Assembly: GCA_036768485.1 (NCBI GenBank)
Contig: JAVLUZ010000742.1
Coordinates: 154,376 to 218,375 of the forward strand
Length of the DNA stretch: 64,000 nucleotides
Source of the DNA: Mermis nigrescens
Taxonomy: Eukaryota > Nematoda > Enoplea > Mermithida > Mermithidae
Direction of reading: 5' to 3'
The number at the start of each line of letters is the position of its first letter. Position 1 is the stretch's first letter. Of this stretch, positions 46,035 through 58,288 are shown piece by piece. The position numbers and the translations under genes are program-made. Under the pieces are notes generated by a model that saw nothing but the letters and a program-made list of their open reading frames with translations, was not told the DNA's origin and made no database searches.

Positions 46035-46258
46035 ACATCCGTACGTGTAAGAGGGGGATAAGAGGGAATGCCTCCACCTAAAGTCGGTTGCCCCCTCCCC
46101 ATCCCTCAAATCCAGAAAATTTTTGACCCCTCCCAATTATTAAAAAAATCGAATTTTTTGGCAGTTTTTGTGTTTTTTGGCCGTTTTTGGCCAAAAATTG
46201 GAAGTCATTAACCCCCTCCCCAAATGGCCGGGGACCCCTCACAACTTCAGGCAAAGGA
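46035..46258 (-). mobile_element. MITE family Y, reverse orientation
   Basis: CCGTACGTGTAAGAGGGGGATA at one end, AAAAATTGGAAGTCATTAACC in the body, CCCCTCACAACTTC at the other end. Confidence 0.75.
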
Positions 46259-46429
46259 ATATTTAGTTTACACCATATATTATTTACTTTAGAATCTCAA
46301 GATACACGCATTTTAAATCAAATATATCTTATTTTGAAACAATATTTTAAATAAAAATACACTTTTGAAACTCATTTTAAGAATCAGAAGAAAAAGTATT
46401 TTAGAAATTTCATTTTATTCACATTCAAG

Positions 46430-47026
46430 TATTGGTCTAGAATTTCGTCCCACAAACTTGTTTTAACGATTTTGCATTTCCAGACATATTTCATTTAAAT
46501 AAGTATACATAATACGTCACGGCATTTAACGATCTAATGAAATGACTTTACACAACAAATCGCGTTAAATCTGTTTACTGGTTTGAAGTCTTACTTTACA
46601 CACGGTTTTTTAAATTTAATTTTTTTCCAGGCAAATTGTGATTAAGCATACGAAATCAAAATTTTTCTAAACAATTAATGAAAGATAAATTAAAAACTTT
46701 ACACAATAAAACGAGTTAAATTCTTGCGCTGATCTAGATTCGTGTTACACAACTTTTATCGTTCTCCGACTTATATACTTAAGTGTGTAAGTTACACATA
46801 TCAGCAAGTACGAATAAAAAATAACTTGATTATCTTTTATCGAAAAAAGCAATATGTAAACTAGTGCATGTTATGAAAATTTAATTTTTTTTCAAATCAA
46901 AAATTATTTTAACTTAAATTTTAAAAAATTAGTTCATCGGTTTGTGAATCACGCGAAATCGAAATTTTTGTTAAAGAATCGAAAATGTAACTTTACACAA
47001 CGAATCGCTTTACACCGATTTCGTAC
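46430..47026. repeat. Degenerate tandem modules next to a ligase donor site
   Basis: Three or four modules of about 150-190 bp share TTTACACAACGAATCGCGTTA, GAAATCGAAATTTTTGTTAAAG and AGATTAATTGAAAG-type strings, at about 46540, 46690 and 46990. The last unit runs straight into the donor of the exon 47027-47164. Confidence 0.55.
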
Positions 47027-47164
47027 CTTGACATACGTCAGACTTCTGTACAGTTCAGGGTCTAAAGAAGGCAGAACGTCAATAGAGCTGTACACGCGAC
47101 TGTTGACCCGGCCAAAAATATGATTCAGCACGAAAAAAGCAAACGGGATGTCAACAACAATGCC
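47027..47164 (-). CDS. UBE3B: UBE3B exon: HECT N-lobe
   Basis: 46 codons, phase 0 at both ends, between acceptor GTTCAG and donor GTACGA. Reads GIVVDIPFAFFVLNHIFG then SSIDVLPSLDPELYRSLTY and VK. Confidence 0.95.
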
Positions 47165-47254
47165 CTGAACGAATGAAAACTTTGAAAACTTATAGAGATT
47201 TTTTTGAAATTTCAAATTTTATTTTCTTAGTTTCTCTTTTCATTATCCTAAAAC

Positions 47255-47486
47255 CACACCTTGTCGTGGAGGGTTGGGGGTATGCTCGCCCCTCCAAAAT
47301 AACCCGCCCCCCAGAGTTCAATTTTTAGAATTTTTTGTTTTTTACGCAATTTTTTGATGCCAATAGATAGTACTTGATGAGAAACGTTTAAAAATGATAT
47401 TTTTTGCCATACCACCAGTTTTAAGGCCATTTTTTGACCTTTGAAAAATCTTGCACCCCCCATAATTCTGGTGCTGCCCACGTATG
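47255..47486 (+). mobile_element. hAT-type MITE, family X
   Basis: Ends CACACCTTGTCG and CTGCCCACGTATG; exact 8-bp duplication CCTAAAAC on both sides. 232 bp. Confidence 0.92.
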
Positions 47487-48139
47487 CCTAAAACTGACTA
47501 TTCATAAATTACGTCGAACGAAATTGGATCATGAGTTGTGCAATAATTATTTATTTTTTATTACGAGTATTTGACTAATAATAATAGTCATTATTAATAC
47601 TAATCATCATTTAATTAATTACTTATTATTAATTGGTGAATTATTTATACATTTATTTACTTATTGGTTTATTTCCACTTGTTAATTAATCATAATTCGC
47701 TTACCTCTTTATTAGCTTTATTCTAATTTATAATAAAGACTAACGCGCTTTTATTAACTTTCGGATTCAAATGTACCTGGGACTACCGGTACAAAAAATG
47801 GCTGGCCCACGGAAATCAAATATAGGAATTTTTTAATTTTTTGCAATCGTTTGAAGCCAGTAGATAGGACGGATAAAAAGTCAAAGATTATGATTTTCTT
47901 CACTACCATCAATTTTCTGGCCCATTTCCTAACTTTAAAAATTTTCAAACCCCGGACTAAAGCCAGGCGAATGTGTAACGAAGACTTCCATGAAAGAGAA
48001 AAACCATTATTTTCGATGAAAAATTTGGAAACACCCAAAAAATAACGACAATTTTTTAGCGAAACTGCTGATAATGGTCAACACAAACTCTAATTTTTGG
48101 CCTTCTACTATTTACATACATAAATCAATATCATTTGAC

Positions 48140-48310
48140 AGAGGGATGGGGGAATGTCCCCACCTAAAGTTCATCGTCCCTAAGCCAAAAAATTTTTGAC
48201 CTGCCTCACCGAGGATGTGCGTTTTTTGGAAATTTTTGGGTGTTTATGGCCAAAAATTGAAGTCATTTACAACGTAAAAAATGGCCTCGTACATAATTTC
48301 CCAAGGTCGA
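48140..48310 (-). mobile_element. MITE family Y, degraded
   Basis: GACAGAGGGATGGGGGAATGTC, CAAAAATTGAAGTCATTTAC and the intervening body match family Y. The ends are not clean. Confidence 0.55.
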
Positions 48311-48319
48311 AAGTCCAGA

Positions 48320-48735
48320 GGGGGTTGAAATCCCAAAATTTAGGGCCACTAAATTAAGAGTCTAGCCTTTTTGCACGTCAAATATGAAAAATGGCTAAAA
48401 CGTCCTATATAGCATGTTTTAATGTAAAAAACTGCATTTTAAACTACTTTTCGTACCATTCAGACTAGTTTCGTTGCTTTTGTAAGTAAAAAATATAAGA
48501 ATTCATCAGAAATTTAGACTTTTCAGATCATATTAAGTTTATTCTAGGTACTTTATGGGTAAACAAAACAGAAATGTATTAGTCGGCGCGAAGCGCTGAA
48601 AAATTTTAGTATCTTCGCTGCTTTTATACCCAAAAATCATGCAGAAAATGTTGGATAGCTCAAAATCGTCCGACAGTGATTCAAGTCTCGGACCCTGAGG
48701 TGGGGGTAATACCCCCTCACCCCCCTATGGGAATG
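48320..48735 (+). mobile_element. Short repeat, family T
   Basis: Matches the reverse complement of 61050-61375: GGTAAACAAAACAGAAATGTA, GGCGCGAAGCGCTGAAAAATT, TCGTCCGACAGTGATTC, then CCTGAGGTGGGGGTAATAC. No coding capacity. Confidence 0.7.
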
Positions 48736-49299
48736 TATGCGCCTCGTACCACAAACCCATAATTTTGAAAATTTCGAGCCGTTACATGTAATGTTTGATA
48801 CCATTAGCTAAACAAGCTCTTCCACTAACATATATTTAGATGTTTAATTTAAAACAAATTTAAATCATTTTTTGAAAAATTTTCTACTGAATGAAACGTA
48901 TGCACATATGATAAAGTAAGTTTACACGTAAATGTCCTTTCTCTGCTGAAGATTAACTTTTTAAGGAGACGATTCACTGATTTTCATTAATTAGGCAAGG
49001 AAGAACTCATAGGGAAAAATCTGCGTACTGTAGTAGGTATAAATAGTATAGAATAATGACCACACAAGGGCAGCAGCCTAATTCTGGGGTCTGAGTGGTA
49101 CAAAACTGGTGAAAATATTTTAAAAAAACATGCCGAAAATTCAATTCTGGGAGTCTCTACATTTCATTTTTTTGTTGGGTTTCCCCAGACTCTTTGGGCT
49201 GGGGGTGTTTCAACTCCCAAGCACTCCTTCCCTACGCACACCGCCCACATGTGATCATGACCAAAAGCGAATTTAAGGGGGCCAAGGGCGAAGAGTGGC

Positions 49300-49705
49300 G
49301 TATACATGATCTTGCGGGGGGGGTTTCACTACCCCCCAACCCTTGAGAAAATTTAAACCCCCCTTATAATTTTTTCACACCTCTTAGAATTGGCGAATTT
49401 TCGGAAGTTCCCGAAAATTTTCTAGAAATTCGTCGAAAAGGTGCTTTTTTAAACATTTTTAGCTATATATTAGCTCAAAAGTGCGAAATTTTCGGCGCAC
49501 TCATGTTTTGACTATATTTTGTTCAATTTGTTCCGACTTCTCCGATTTTTTTCGAATTTTTCCAAGTTTTTATGCTCTAAAAAGATGGAGCATTATCAGA
49601 AACGCTGAAAACAATGTTTTGATGCGTACCTATCATTTTTGGACCCAAGAAAAGCACTTTATAATTTCTACCCCCCCCAGAATTCCCATGCTGTTCATGT
49701 ATGGC
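49300..49705 (+). mobile_element. Short repeat, family V
   Basis: G-rich start CTTGCGGGGGGGGTTTCACT, body TTTGACTATATTTTGTTCAA and TGCTCTAAAAAGATGGAGC, end CCCCCCCCAGAATTCCCATG then CTGTTCATGTATGG. Shares these with 52060-52450 and (reversed) 60165-60380. Confidence 0.7.
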
Positions 49706-50267
49706 GACCGCCCCCTCCCTATTGGCTCTATATAGTCGGCGAGAAAAAGGATGGGCACCTATATGTACTTTGCAATGATCTTCGGACAACCCCCGTCGTA
49801 ATTTCTCAAAATTTTTTGACGCTTCGCGCTAGTTAATACACATTCATTAAATTTATTCACTTTTCTGGCGGCCTGGACGCCATACTTTTGTAGTTTTCCT
49901 CCAATTTTTACCAGAAATTCCAAAAATTTTGTACGCTTAGCGTAGAAATGCTTCAACAGGCTTTTCTCCAAAAGCACTAAAATAGGAAATAACGAATAAT
50001 TCAAGTCTCTAAAAGTCTTTCTTTCGAAATTTCACCAATTTTCCGGTGCTTAGCGCCAGCTATTATCAAAATTTAAAGAAATTTAAGGAGTTTTTGCACG
50101 AAATGGCATAAAATTGTAAAATTTTCCATCAAAATTTTTGCACCAAGAATCTTGCTGACTAAAAATAGACAATATAAATTGTCAAAAACCCAACTCTGCG
50201 CGTGAATAGCGTAATTTTTTTCAACTATGTTGACTGTTTTGGACAAAGTTGGGGTACCGCCCCATAC

Positions 50268-50500
50268 ATGTAACGGCTCCAAACTTTAGGAGCTGGGTCC
50301 CCCACCATTTTTAGGGGAAGGGCGGAGGTAGATGATCTGGCCAAAAACGGCCAAAAAGCACCTAAAAACGACCAAAAATCGCTAGTTTCTTTTCATAAAA
50401 TCGGGGTGAAGGGGTTAAAAATTTTCTGACCCTGGGGAGAGGGGGTGAAAGTAACGACCAAGTTTGGGTGGGAAAATCAGCCCATCGCCCCTCTTTAAAT
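50268..50500 (+). mobile_element. MITE family Y
   Basis: Starts CATACATGTAACGGCTCCAAAC, body CGGCCAAAAAGCACCTAAAAA, then AGTTTGGGTGGGAAAATCAGC. The outer end merges with further G/C-rich repeat. Confidence 0.75.
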
Positions 50501-51717
50501 GTTTTACCACCCCCTCCCCCGACAAAATCATAGATCTGCCACCGAACATGACACGTGCCTTTCTATTCTTAAAACTACATCAAATACTTTGTTCGACCTA
50601 TTGAAACGTACGAGGGGGGGGTGGTAAAACATTTAAAAAGGGGCGATGGGGTGATTTTCCCACCCAAAGTTGGTCGTTATCGGCTGTAAAATTTTAATGC
50701 AAAATATAAAAATTAAAATTCGGTGAAATGTCAATTTATAAAATATATTAAAATTAGTATAACAATGTAATTCTAATATGTAACAGGCAGTAAGGACAGC
50801 GGATACAACACCCAAAGTCGGCCATCCTCCCAAAGACTGGGATTTTTAAAAAAAACTATTTTTTCCATAATATTGCGTTTTTAGGCATTTCGGGGAGTCA
50901 AGGCCCCAGAACTGAAAATAGGCCATTTTCTACAGGAATTGAGGCAAAATGAAGCCCAAAAATACAGATAAAAATTGAAATTTTTCAGCAAAAGTATTAG
51001 AAATCAACGACCAAATAGTGAAATAGAATTAGTTTTTACGCCAAGTCAGCATTAAAATAAGTTTTTGAGGCCATTTTGGCCCAAGAAAACCAAAAAACCT
51101 AATAAGTGGCCACCAGAACGGCTGACTCCCAAAAGATCAAAGTACTCCCAACCATGTCAGAGTCATTCCCATTCACGCTGGTGTAAACAATATGTACTAT
51201 AAAATATTTTGCTAATCACTATTTACACATCATTGATACGGGTAGCACAATCAATACAGGCACATCACAGAAGCACAAGGCCGGGTTGACCAAGGAGACG
51301 TAAAATCGAGATTTTGGGGTCAGAGAGGGGTAAATCCGGGATTTTTAATATATGTAGTAAATTAAATTTTTGGCTATTTTTACGTCAAAATCGCCTGGAA
51401 ATACAGTTTTTTGGCTCGAATTTCTCGACAATACCTAACTTTTCATTCGCTCAGCGGGGGGGGGGTTATACCCCCTCTCACCCCTCCATATGTGCATATT
51501 TGACGTACATATAAGATGACAGTTAAATCCCATTCACGTAAGTCGGCCGCCCCGCCACGAAAAAAATAGTATTTTAATCCCCATCACTTTCGGGCAAATA
51601 TTTTCTGCCTCAAGTCATCTAGCGCTGATATTCCGCCGTTAGCTATTCAGCCAGCTTCTCGCAAAATGGCCAAATACCCCAAACAAAATGCTGATTCTTC
51701 ACAGTATACAGTATACA

Positions 51718-51895
51718 CAAGCACTTATCTCTGGGGGGGACTGGGGAGGGTTCGGACCTCCCCACAAATTCAGAAATATCGGAAAAATAGGACTTTTTAA
51801 TTGTTATTTTGTGCTATTTTTGGCCTTTTTGGGTTTAGTACCCCCTCCAAAATGATATTGGTCCCCCTAAGATAGGACGGCCAGCTACGTGCCTG
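51718..51895 (-). mobile_element. hAT-type MITE, family Z
   Basis: Ends CAAGCACTTATCTCTGG and CCAGCTACGTGCCTG; 8-bp flanks AGTATACA and AGTATAAA (one mismatch). It lies 27 bp from the donor of the exon 51923-52030. Confidence 0.88.
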
Positions 51896-51922
51896 AGTAT
51901 AAACACATACATTTATTCTTAC

Positions 51923-52030
51923 CTCATACACAGCTTTGCCCAGCATACGGCCCACAAAATCGAATAGGGCCAAATGATTTTCGTGCACGTGGCTAGTCGG
52001 AGAAGGATAAAGCCTCAGCTCACTCGTTGT
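51923..52030 (-). CDS. UBE3B: UBE3B exon: HECT N-lobe
   Basis: 36 codons, phase 0, between acceptor GTTGTTCAG and donor GTAAGA. Reads [18 protein letters not shown], then [15 protein letters not shown], typical of UBE3B/UBE3C. Confidence 0.95.
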
Positions 52031-52059
52031 CTGAACAACACGAGCACTCACATGACAAC

Positions 52060-52450
52060 CATCCATGATCTGGGGGGGTTGGTAAGGGTGGGAGTCCACC
52101 CCCCCCACAGAAATTTTTTCATCTCTCCCCACCAGGATACCAGGATCCGCGATTTTCCGAATGATTCCGAAATTTGACCGTTTTACGTCGCTTTTTTACT
52201 ATCTATTTGCTCAAAAGTGTCAAATTCTGCGGCGCTTCGGCCCATATACTAATTTTTTCACTATATTTTGTTCACTCTGTTAGAATTTTTTAAAAATTTT
52301 TCCGAAATTTATTTTTGTTTGCATACTTTAGAAAGAAGCATCGTCAGAAACGCCGAAATACGATCTTTTTGACGCGTACGGACCATTTTCGGGCCCAAAA
52401 AAGGCACTTCGAAATTTCATCCCCCCCCAGAATTTCCACGCTGTGCATGT
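52060..52450 (+). mobile_element. Short repeat, family V
   Basis: Begins near CTGGGGGGGTTGGTAAGGG; body TTTTTTCACTATATTTTGTTC, AGAAAGAAGCATCGTCAGAAA; end CCCCCCCCAGAATTTCCACG then CTGTGCATGTCTG. Located 30 bp upstream of a ligase exon. Confidence 0.7.
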
Positions 52451-52785
52451 CTGATGACAACTCAAAATTGCTTTGCTAATAAAGACGCGTACTTACAGGC
52501 AGGTAGCCTTGTCAGGCCAACAGGGACCAGCCCTCCGAATTTTGTGAGCTCTGACAATTTTTCGAAAGAGTCCCACAAATGAAAAATTAAACTATCTCAT
52601 AAATCTTCCGTACAGGCAGGCAGCTGAGGAGGGGCTAAGGGGACCAGACCCCCAAATTTTCCGAAGGGCTTAGATTTTTGGCAAACTCCCAAAACAAATT
52701 AAACTTTATTATAAAACTTCCATTCCATTCAAATAGCGAAAATTTTGTGTCTTATTTCCATTACAAGCGGACATAACATATGTAC

Positions 52786-53028
52786 CATAGGTGGGCGGCA
52801 CCAAAATTCTGGGGGGTGCAATATTTTTCAAAGGTCAAGAAATAGCCTTAAAAATGGTGGTATGGCGAAAAACCACCATTTTCATTGTTTCTCATCGAAC
52901 ACTATCAATTGGCATCAAAAAATTGCGAGAAGAAAATTCGAAAATTGAGTTCTGCGAGGGGGCATCTTGCTTTCTCGGCGGGGGGGGGGGGTGCATACCC
53001 CCCAACCCCCTCCCCACGCCCAGGTGTG
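52786..53028 (-). mobile_element. hAT-type MITE, family X
   Basis: Ends CATAGGTGGGCGGCACC and ACGCCCAGGTGTG; exact 8-bp duplication ATATGTAC on both sides. 243 bp. Confidence 0.92.
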
Positions 53029-53118
53029 ATATGTACACATTGAAACTGTATAAAATATTTTTTCAGATCATCAGATACATAGATACTACACAACAACAAA
53101 TACGTAAATTATTCTAAC

Positions 53119-53217
53119 TTTAAACAGATTGAGCGACGGGTCAAACACTTTCTTTATGGTTTCTTCCAAAAATTCTTTAAATACACCATCTTGATCAATG
53201 CCCGGCTCTTCGAGTCC
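53119..53217 (-). CDS. UBE3B: UBE3B exon: HECT N-lobe start
   Basis: 33 codons, phase 0, acceptor TTTTCAG, donor GTTAGA. Reads [19 protein letters not shown] then [14 protein letters not shown]. GIDQGGxFKEF-type strings are the first strongly conserved HECT motif. Confidence 0.95.
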
Positions 53218-53689
53218 CTGAAAAGCGTTGAATTTGCCCGAATAGATCAAGACTCATTCATCTATGTACAATAATTTATATAAAAATTATATTTTTCGAC
53301 AAAAATTATGAAAAATTATAAAAATTTGGAAGAAATAAAAATTATAACCATTTTCTATCCGAGACATTTAACGGTAAAAAAAGTATAAAAACGAACAAAA
53401 TCATATAAATTGAAGACATACGAAGTAGATTTCCTATATTTCTCCTAATCTCGCAGCTTGTTTACACAAACAAAAAATAATTCGAGCAATAATATACCGA
53501 AATAGGTCCTACAATCATTGAGAAGATAACATTCGGATAAAAATTTTAGAAAATAAACAATAATAAAACTATTTTATAAATTAAAAATGAATAAATTTCT
53601 TTACTTATCAATAATTAATTATTTATCACTCATAATTAATATTATTATTTATCAATATTACTATTGATATATCATTATTATTATTCTTA

Positions 53690-53739
53690 TCATTATTATT
53701 ATTAGTGTTATTATGATAATAATTATAATAATAATAATA

Positions 53740-53772
<33 letters not shown>

Positions 53773-53825
53773 TTTTATTATTATTATCATTATTATTATT
53801 ATCATTATTGATTATTAATATATAA

Positions 53826-53877
<52 letters not shown>

Positions 53878-53878
53878 C
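53690..53878. repeat. (ATT)n microsatellite
   Basis: About 190 bp of ATT units, in a ligase intron; the poly-Asn reading at the end of the 53815-54120 frame comes from it. Confidence 0.95.
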
Positions 53879-53910
53879 AGTTGATAATTAATTATTAATT
53901 TGTCACTTAC

Positions 53911-54123
53911 TTGCTCATTGACGAATTTAACGCGTATGACCCCTTTAATCGCTTTAACGGACAACAAAGACAGCTGCCTAAAGCCATCCTCGACCAGCCG
54001 ACTCCGATGTACAGTGATCGGCGTGGCGGGTCTGTCAAAAAATTCGTGACTTTGGATCAACAACGGCTGAATGCCCAAACTGTCCTTATCAGCGTTGACG
54101 TATTTCCGAAATAACATCACGCG
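53911..54123 (-). CDS. UBE3B: UBE3B exon: region entering HECT domain
   Basis: 71 codons, phase 0, acceptor GCTTTAG, donor GTAAGT. Reads RVMLFRKYVNADKDSLGI, then TPITVHRSRLVEDGFRQL and AIKGVIRVKFVNEQ, the classic start of the HECT fold in this subfamily. Confidence 0.95.
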
Positions 54124-54331
54124 CTAAAGCATCAAGATGCCGGGTTTCAAGGAAAAAATTTTTTCGGAAAAAATTATGGAAAATACGAAGATTTCTTGCA
54201 TAAAAAACGCATAAATGCTAGGCTATAAAGATAATGATTTATACAAGTTGCTTCAAATCGTATAACAAATTCGACCAAAAATAATTTTTATAAATATAAG
54301 CATTGCAATCAGGCACGGGCACTTGCATAGC

Positions 54332-54499
54332 CAGGCACGTAGCTGGCCGTCCTATTTTGGGGGACCAACACCAATTTTTGGGGGACTTCAGCCCAAAAAA
54401 ACCAAAAATAGCCCAAATTAACGTTTAAAAAGTCCTATTTTTCCGATTTCTCTTTCTCTGAATTAGGGTGGTCCGGACCCGCCCATAGATATGTGCCTG
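54332..54499 (+). mobile_element. hAT-type MITE, family Z
   Basis: Ends CAGGCACGTAGCTGG and GATATGTGCCTG; flanks TGCATAGC and TACATAGA look like a decayed 8-bp duplication. Confidence 0.85.
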
Positions 54500-54917
54500 T
54501 ACATAGAGCCTCTCGAATTTAGGGGGAATAAAATTTCGAAGTCAGATATCTCAACAACTACACGTAGATAGGCCAAAAATAATGACGTTTTTGAGCGTTT
54601 CTCAGCGAGCTCTACATAATAGAGAAGAATTTGAAAAAATTTATAATTTATTATGATTTCCATTGCCTTATAAAAAATTAAGTCGTATAAAATGGCCAAA
54701 CAAATGATTTGTTATTATCATTATTCAAGCTCGACCCTGCTTAAAAATTATTTAACTTAATCTATACTTGATTCTACTTCATTGCAAAGAAGAAAAATAT
54801 GAAAAATAAATGATAACGCATGGAGCGTCGGACATATTCGCCATGCTTAGACAAACTTGGACTGTTTGAAAGAGGAAAGTTATACAAAAGCAATTAAAAA
54901 ATTTATGGTCTATTAGC

Positions 54918-55357
54918 CAGTTTTTTTGTATCCGGCAAAGATTTTTCCCGATGTACAAAGACTTTTTCGGGACCGTCTTTGTACATGTACAAAGATTTTC
55001 GGAAACAAAAACCGCAAAAAAGGTTCAAAATTGGAAAACTTTTCGGGGCTTCGAGCCGAAATGAGTAACTGTATGTTCTATATATCTTTATAATGGCAGA
55101 AATTGCATTTTGAAAGAAAAATGTCAAATTTTTCCGCGCTTCGCGCCGTTTTTAGACGATTATTAGTGATTTTTGCCCTCAGAAACCCAGAAATCAGCTA
55201 AAATACACTACTAAAGGTCGAACACCTGTTTTTGCCACACTAAAATCGCTACTGTACTATATTATAGTACCCAAAAATTTGTGTGTACAAAATGTACAAA
55301 GACTTTTAGGGACCATCTTTGTAACATGTACAAACGGACCTCGTACAAAAAACACAG
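54918..55357 (-). mobile_element. hAT-type MITE, family W
   Basis: Ends CAGTTTTTTTGTA and TACAAAAAACACAG; exact 8-bp duplication CTATTAGC on both sides. Body matches the W copy at 40410-42274 reversed, including GTGTACAAAATGTACAAAG. Confidence 0.92.
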
Positions 55358-55454
55358 CTATTAGCTTGAAAATATGCTAAAAACTAATTTAGAGGTCTTT
55401 CAAACACGTTTCAAGAATTTTCAATCTCTTCCTTCCCCTTGTAAAAAATAATGA

Positions 55455-55518
55455 TAATTTAAAAATTTTGGGGGACTGACTACTAGTCCCCCCTAATCCC
55501 TCACAGCTACGTGCCTGA
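55455..55518 (+). mobile_element. MITE family Z, end fragment
   Basis: GGGGGACT then CCCTCACAGCTACGTGCCTG: only the two ends of Z with the centre deleted. Confidence 0.65.
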
Positions 55519-55549
55519 TTCAAAGAAAATAAGAGAAGACTCTTCATAC

Positions 55550-56197
55550 CCACTGTTTTTTTGTATGAGCCCCTTTGTACATGTACAAAGACCTCTCCAG
55601 AAAAACGTGTTTGTACGCGCGAAAATTTTTTTGTACATATAACATATATGTAGATATACTATCAAATGTACACATTTTTACATACCACTCATGAGTACTG
55701 GGTTGAATTTACACATAAAATTCGACTCAGAAAGCTAAAATAACTTATGTTACACAATCGAAAATAATACAGCGATTGCAACACGCTGACTGAATCTCAT
55801 AATAGACGCCAATTTGCTTACGAATTTAATGCAACGAAAAGATAAAAAAGGCAATTTTATCTTTAAAAGGCAGAAAACGGTTCAAAGTTGTTTAATAGTT
55901 CTTTTTTCTGCATAAAATCTTTAAAAAAACTGTAGAGATTATTGTAAAAGATGCTTAAATCTGAAGCAAAGATGCATAAAGATAGATTTTTGCGTGTATA
56001 ATGCCCGCGCTTGGAGCTAAACAGAACGTAATTACTGCACTTGGACCGAAAATATTTTGAAACTTCGCTAAAAAACGCTCACAAAAGGAAAATTACGGCT
56101 ACTCTGCCCCCAAAAGTTTTGGCACACTGTGCAAAGATAGCTCCGAAAAATCTTTGTACGAGCCTCAAAATCTCCGTCTAGTACAAAAAAAACAGCG
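55550..56197. mobile_element. hAT-type MITE, family W
   Basis: Ends CCACTGTTTTTTTGTA and TAGTACAAAAAAAACAGCG; exact 8-bp duplication CTTCATAC on both sides. The interior differs from the other W copies, so only the ends are shared. Confidence 0.87.
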
Positions 56198-56671
56198 CTT
56201 CATACGTACATAAATATTTGAATATTTTGCCCCGTCTAAAAAATCCATTTTATCTCATTAAACCGCAATCTTCCTGTCAGCGCCAATTCGTTATTTAAGC
56301 GACATCTTTGCTGAAATTTTGATGCGGAAACAAGGCTTTTCTAAAAATAATTTTATAGATGGAAAGGAAATAAACTTTTCAGATTATTATCCGCAAGCGT
56401 CCATATGTAAGCTTTTTGTCGGAACAAAATCGCATTTTTAGCGTTTTTCTTGACACTGTAGTATTTATTCTACGTTGATTTCGGTTAAAACAAGTTTAGA
56501 TACGTAAAACTTTCAGTTTAATAAATCAAATAAGAATTTTAACAAACACATGTATGCATAGTTACTGGATCAATAAAATAGAATGCAAACATTACTCTAG
56601 TCGTCGGTTAAGCAAAATATACAATTGGCGCCCGACTAACTGCAAACGAAATTTTATCAGAGCCCTGTTTC

Positions 56672-56893
56672 CATACATGTAAGAGGAGGGATGGGGATCC
56701 CCCACACGAAGTCGGTCGTCCCTCCATCCCCAGAGCCAGATAATTTTCGCCCCCCTCCAATTTTTGAAAAAAATTGAATTTTTTGGATGTTTCAGGCGTT
56801 TTTTTGGCCGTTTTTAGGCGTTTTTGGCCAACAATTGGAGGTCACCCCACCCTAGTCGGGAAACCCCTCCCGAAATTTCGAGCCGTTACATAT
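56672..56893 (-). mobile_element. MITE family Y, reverse orientation
   Basis: Starts CATACATGTAAGAGGAGGGATG, body CAACAATTGGAGGTCACC, ends TTTCGAGCCGTTACATAT. Best-preserved Y ends in the window. Confidence 0.85.
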
Positions 56894-56911
56894 CTGACCG
56901 TATATAGTTTC

Positions 56912-57253
56912 GGGCCCGGCTTAAAGTTATCCGCGACTTATGCCTGGCTTGATCGCTGTTAAGCCCAACTTTGCCAGAAGTCAGCACTACCCTGACTTCT
57001 TATCAAGTCGATGGGCGTAAGCCAGGCATCATTTAATTTAATTTAACTTAATTTGATTTATTTGATTTGAATAAATTAGTTTAATTTAACTTAATTTAAT
57101 CCAGCTTAATTTTGAATTAATCCTGGCTTGCTTTTTAAAATGTTGAAGACGATGAGCAAGATCGAATTCCTACTTAAGCCAGGCTTAATCCTCATTACAG
57201 AAACAACATAATTTGCAGGCTTAGTTTTAAGCCAGCAAAATTAGGCCCACGAT
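56912..57253. mobile_element. Candidate MITE with AAGCC/GGCTT ends
   Basis: Left CGGGCCCGGCTTAAAG and right TTTTAAGCCAGCAAAATTAGGCCC are roughly inverted. The inside has several CCAGGCTT/AAGCCAGG pairs. No clear target duplication. Confidence 0.45.
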
Positions 57254-57410
57254 AATAAAAAATATTAAGTTATTCATAAGCATATAATTCGCTCATAACC
57301 AAAACTTTATTAAAAATTATATTTACTCTAAAACTTACAAAAATCAATAAAATCAAAATCGTATTTTTTGGCAGATACTACAAATAAACAGCAAATGAAA
57401 TTCGAATTAC

Positions 57411-57510
57411 TTCTCTATGCGGCAAGATATGAGTCGCTTTTTCTATCAGCAACTCGAATTTCTTATTATTTTTCTCCAAATCGTTCAAGAAATGCGAAGG
57501 TTTAATGTCT
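57411..57510 (-). CDS. UBE3B: UBE3B exon: linker before HECT region
   Basis: 100 nt: one base finishing an Arg-type codon plus 33 codons, acceptor TTTTGCAG, donor GTAATT. Reads DIKPSHFLNDLEKNNKKFE then LLIEKATHILPHRE, matching the LKPS...IPH segment that precedes the HECT domain in UBE3B. First exon of the gene visible in this window. Confidence 0.88.
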
Positions 57511-57627
57511 CTGCAAAATAAACCAAAATAAATAAGGGGAAATAATCAATGTCGACATCATAGCATATATTTTCCTGCTGTAAACAATACCTACCAATTA
57601 AAAACGCGAATGTAAAGTTTCGAAAAG

Positions 57628-57796
57628 CAGGCACATATATTTCTGGGGGAATGGGGGGTCCGGCCCCCCTCAAAATTCAGAAAAATGGGAAAAATGAGAT
57701 TTTTTTAACATTATTTTGTGCTATTTTCGGCTTTTTGGGCTTAGTCCTCAAAATGGTGTTGGTCCCCCCAAAATAGGACGGCCTACTACGTGCCTG
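57628..57796 (-). mobile_element. hAT-type MITE, family Z
   Basis: Ends CAGGCACATATATTTCTGG and GCCTACTACGTGCCTG; 8-bp flanks TCGAAAAG and ACGAAAAG (one mismatch). Confidence 0.9.
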
Positions 57797-58288
57797 ACGA
57801 AAAGAAGGATTCAGAAAAACAGAAGCTCAAAACAGATGGTTTTAGAATCATTTATCATATTATTCGTTATAATTATAAATTATCTGATCAATTAATTTAT
57901 ATTATTAGTATTACAAGAATTATTAATTATAATAGAATAGATTTCGTAGAACATTTTTAAAAGTTATGCAAATAATAAGTTACAAAAACAACAGCCAACA
58001 AAAACGTCGGCAATAATTCCGACGTGTAAACAAGTGCAAAGAGGTATAGAAAACAAGTACTCGTAGAATAGTTTACAACTAGGAATAGAATTCCCGCCAT
58101 TTTCTCAAGCGACGCCAGTGTAAAGTAATGACATTATGCTGAAGATGCTATTGGCACTTCAAGCATTGTCCGAAATGTTGAAAATAGTGTTTTTGTTGAA
58201 TTCCCATTGTTTTTTAGCTCAAAAGTAACTTTTGGGGAAAAATTTTAAACACTTTACGACTCGTGAGGCGAAAGTCGTCAGGAAATAG

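Noticed and set aside
54903..55127. 74-residue minus-strand frame
   Set aside because: Falls inside a W MITE with exact target duplications.
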